From Stenomitos frigidus ULC18 (GTDB taxonomy: Bacteria; Cyanobacteriota; Cyanobacteriia; Leptolyngbyales; Leptolyngbyaceae), in the NCBI RefSeq assembly GCF_003003795.1, contig NZ_PVWK01000097.1, positions 62,001-126,000 on the forward strand: a DNA stretch of 64,000 nucleotides. Direction: 5' to 3'. This document shows positions 63,069 to 64,000 of the stretch, in pieces. Made by a program: the position numbers and the translations under genes. The notes beneath the pieces are model-generated. The model was not told where the DNA came from and ran no database searches. It was given only the letters and a program-made list of their open reading frames with translations. Numbering within the stretch: the first letter of the stretch is position 1; each line of letters begins with the position of its first letter.

Positions 63069-64000
63069 ATGGACGATCGCCTCACCATTTTATTGATTGA
63101 TGATTCGACAGAAGACAGAGCGATGTACCGCCGTTTCTTGGAGCGCGATGTCCATTTTACCTACGACATTTTGGAGGTCGCTTCTGCAGAAGAGGGGCTA
63201 GAGAGCTGTGAGCGCGATGATCCCGATCTAGTTTTACTCGACTACAGGCTACCCAATCGGGACGGGTTGGAGTTTTTGGCGGCGCTGACGTTGCGGTTGG
63301 GTCAACTTCGCCTACCGATTGTGATGCTGACTGGACAGGGCAATGAGGTTGTCGCGGTGCAGGCCATAAAGCTTGGCATCAGTGATTATTTAGTCAAAGG
63401 GTCACTGACCCAAGACAGTCTTTGCCGCACTGTGCGATCGGTGATGACGCAGCACCGCCTGCAGCAGCAACTGGAGCAGCAACAGCAACAGCAACAAGAG
63501 CTGCATCAGCGCCTACAACAGTTAAATGCTGAGTTAGACGCTAAAGTCCAGGAACGTACGGTCGCTTTGCAGGCGAGTGAGCGACAGTTCCGCAAGATTG
63601 CTGCTGAAAGCCAACAAATAGCGGACGCACTCAGAAGGAGTCAGTTTTTGTACGCGTCCCTGGTTGAGGCGCTGCCGATGTGCCTCTTTCGTAAAGATTG
63701 GAATGATCGGTTTACCTTTGTCAACAAGGCGTTTCTTGACCTGGTGCACTTGCCGCTAGAAGCCTGTCTGGGGAAAACGACTCGTGACCTAAACCCTCCA
63801 GATCTGGCAGAGAAATATCTTGCAGACGATCGACATGTGCTCCAGACAGGCGAAACGTTAGACCTGATTGAGATGGTCGAAGACCCAGAGACGGGTGTCC
63901 GCCGCTACGTGCAGACGGTGAAAGCGCCTGTGCGGAATGAGGCAGGCGAAATTGTCGAGATACAGTGCATTTTCTGGGACATCACCGATCGCAAACAGGC
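63069..64000 (+). CDS. Response regulator-PAS signalling protein, 3' end outside window
   Basis: From the ATG at 63069 the frame stays open to the end of the window (310 complete codons). A receiver domain (residues 1-122) has the acidic pair IDDS, D58 in LVLLDYRLP and K in DYLVKGS. A Gln-rich coiled coil (about 125-180) leads to a PAS/PAC domain (about 190-305) ending DITDRKQ. The protein is clearly longer; by layout it is likely a REC-PAS-histidine kinase or GGDEF protein. The output domain is not visible, so the class is open. Confidence 0.92.
   Translation, partial: MDDRLTILLIDDSTEDRAMYRRFLERDVHFTYDILEVASAEEGLESCERDDPDLVLLDYRLPNRDGLEFLAALTLRLGQLRLPIVMLTGQGNEVVAVQAIKLGISDYLVKGSLTQDSLCRTVRSVMTQHRLQQQLEQQQQQQQELHQRLQQLNAELDAKVQERTVALQASERQFRKIAAESQQIADALRRSQFLYASLVEALPMCLFRKDWNDRFTFVNKAFLDLVHLPLEACLGKTTRDLNPPDLAEKYLADDRHVLQTGETLDLIEMVEDPETGVRRYVQTVKAPVRNEAGEIVEIQCIFWDITDRKQ

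Overview
The window looks like chromosomal DNA of a filamentous, Leptolyngbya-like cyanobacterium (inference; the genus cannot be fixed from sequence alone). The octamer GCGATCGC (HIP1) recurs throughout. Heptameric short tandem repeats sit between and inside genes. Many families are cyanobacterial or mainly so: DUF1830, DUF2811, DUF4359, cyAbrB, a DICT-domain protein, gamma-tocopherol methyltransferase, a PSII-acclimation-type radical SAM protein and a candidate McdA/McdB carboxysome-positioning pair.

Region 1 (1-16.9 kb) is a same-strand, tightly packed signalling array. It holds a 5'-truncated hybrid histidine kinase, a REC-kinase, a CBS/GAF/PAS hybrid kinase, a FecR-domain protein, a CHASE2 hybrid kinase, a Cache-HAMP-HisKA protein with no ATPase domain, a REC-kinase and a decayed receiver fragment. 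Gaps are between -4 and +72 bp, so it probably forms one long transcription unit that starts upstream of the window. Five of these proteins end in the same roughly 60-residue helical module.

Region 2 (17-39.4 kb) is mostly housekeeping and accessory genes: an M23 peptidase, a Ser-rich exported protein, dapB, tatA (59 aa, minus strand), a TerB/Mo-nitrogenase-C protein, a CPBP protease, cyAbrB, an orphan DevA/MacB-type ABC ATPase, a GT2-TPR protein, DUF1830, the radical SAM protein, a DICT/degenerate HD-GYP protein, a pentapeptide-repeat protein, a permease/TIGR03943 pair, a frameshifted thioesterase, tocopherol methyltransferase, an excalibur protein, a GH13 amylase, McdAB-like proteins and a ROK kinase. 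tRNA-Ser(UGA) follows.

Region 3 (40-54.4 kb) runs mainly on the minus strand: aldo/keto reductase, PD-(D/E)XK nuclease, DUF2811 and penicillin-binding protein 2. Between the last two is a helically phased cluster of seven DnaA-box-like sequences. A partner-switching module follows (STAS protein, REC-PP2C phosphatase, RsbW-like kinase), then a 1497-aa hybrid kinase with two receivers and an Hpt domain. Beyond it lie a decayed IS1-family element with visible terminal inverted repeats, tRNA-His and a DUF4359 protein.

Region 4 (54.5-62.4 kb, minus strand) is a surface-glycan or glycosylation cluster: a TylF-type methyltransferase, a tandem double methyltransferase, three GT2 glycosyltransferases, an acyltransferase-3 protein and another methyltransferase. 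Three of its different enzymes share a C-terminal coiled coil ending in an AMxxSKFWxxR motif. The window ends inside another REC-PAS signalling protein.

The best candidates for something undescribed are the common C-terminal module of the kinase array (including its ATPase-less member), the phased DnaA-box array, and the shared SKFW tail of the glycan enzymes.
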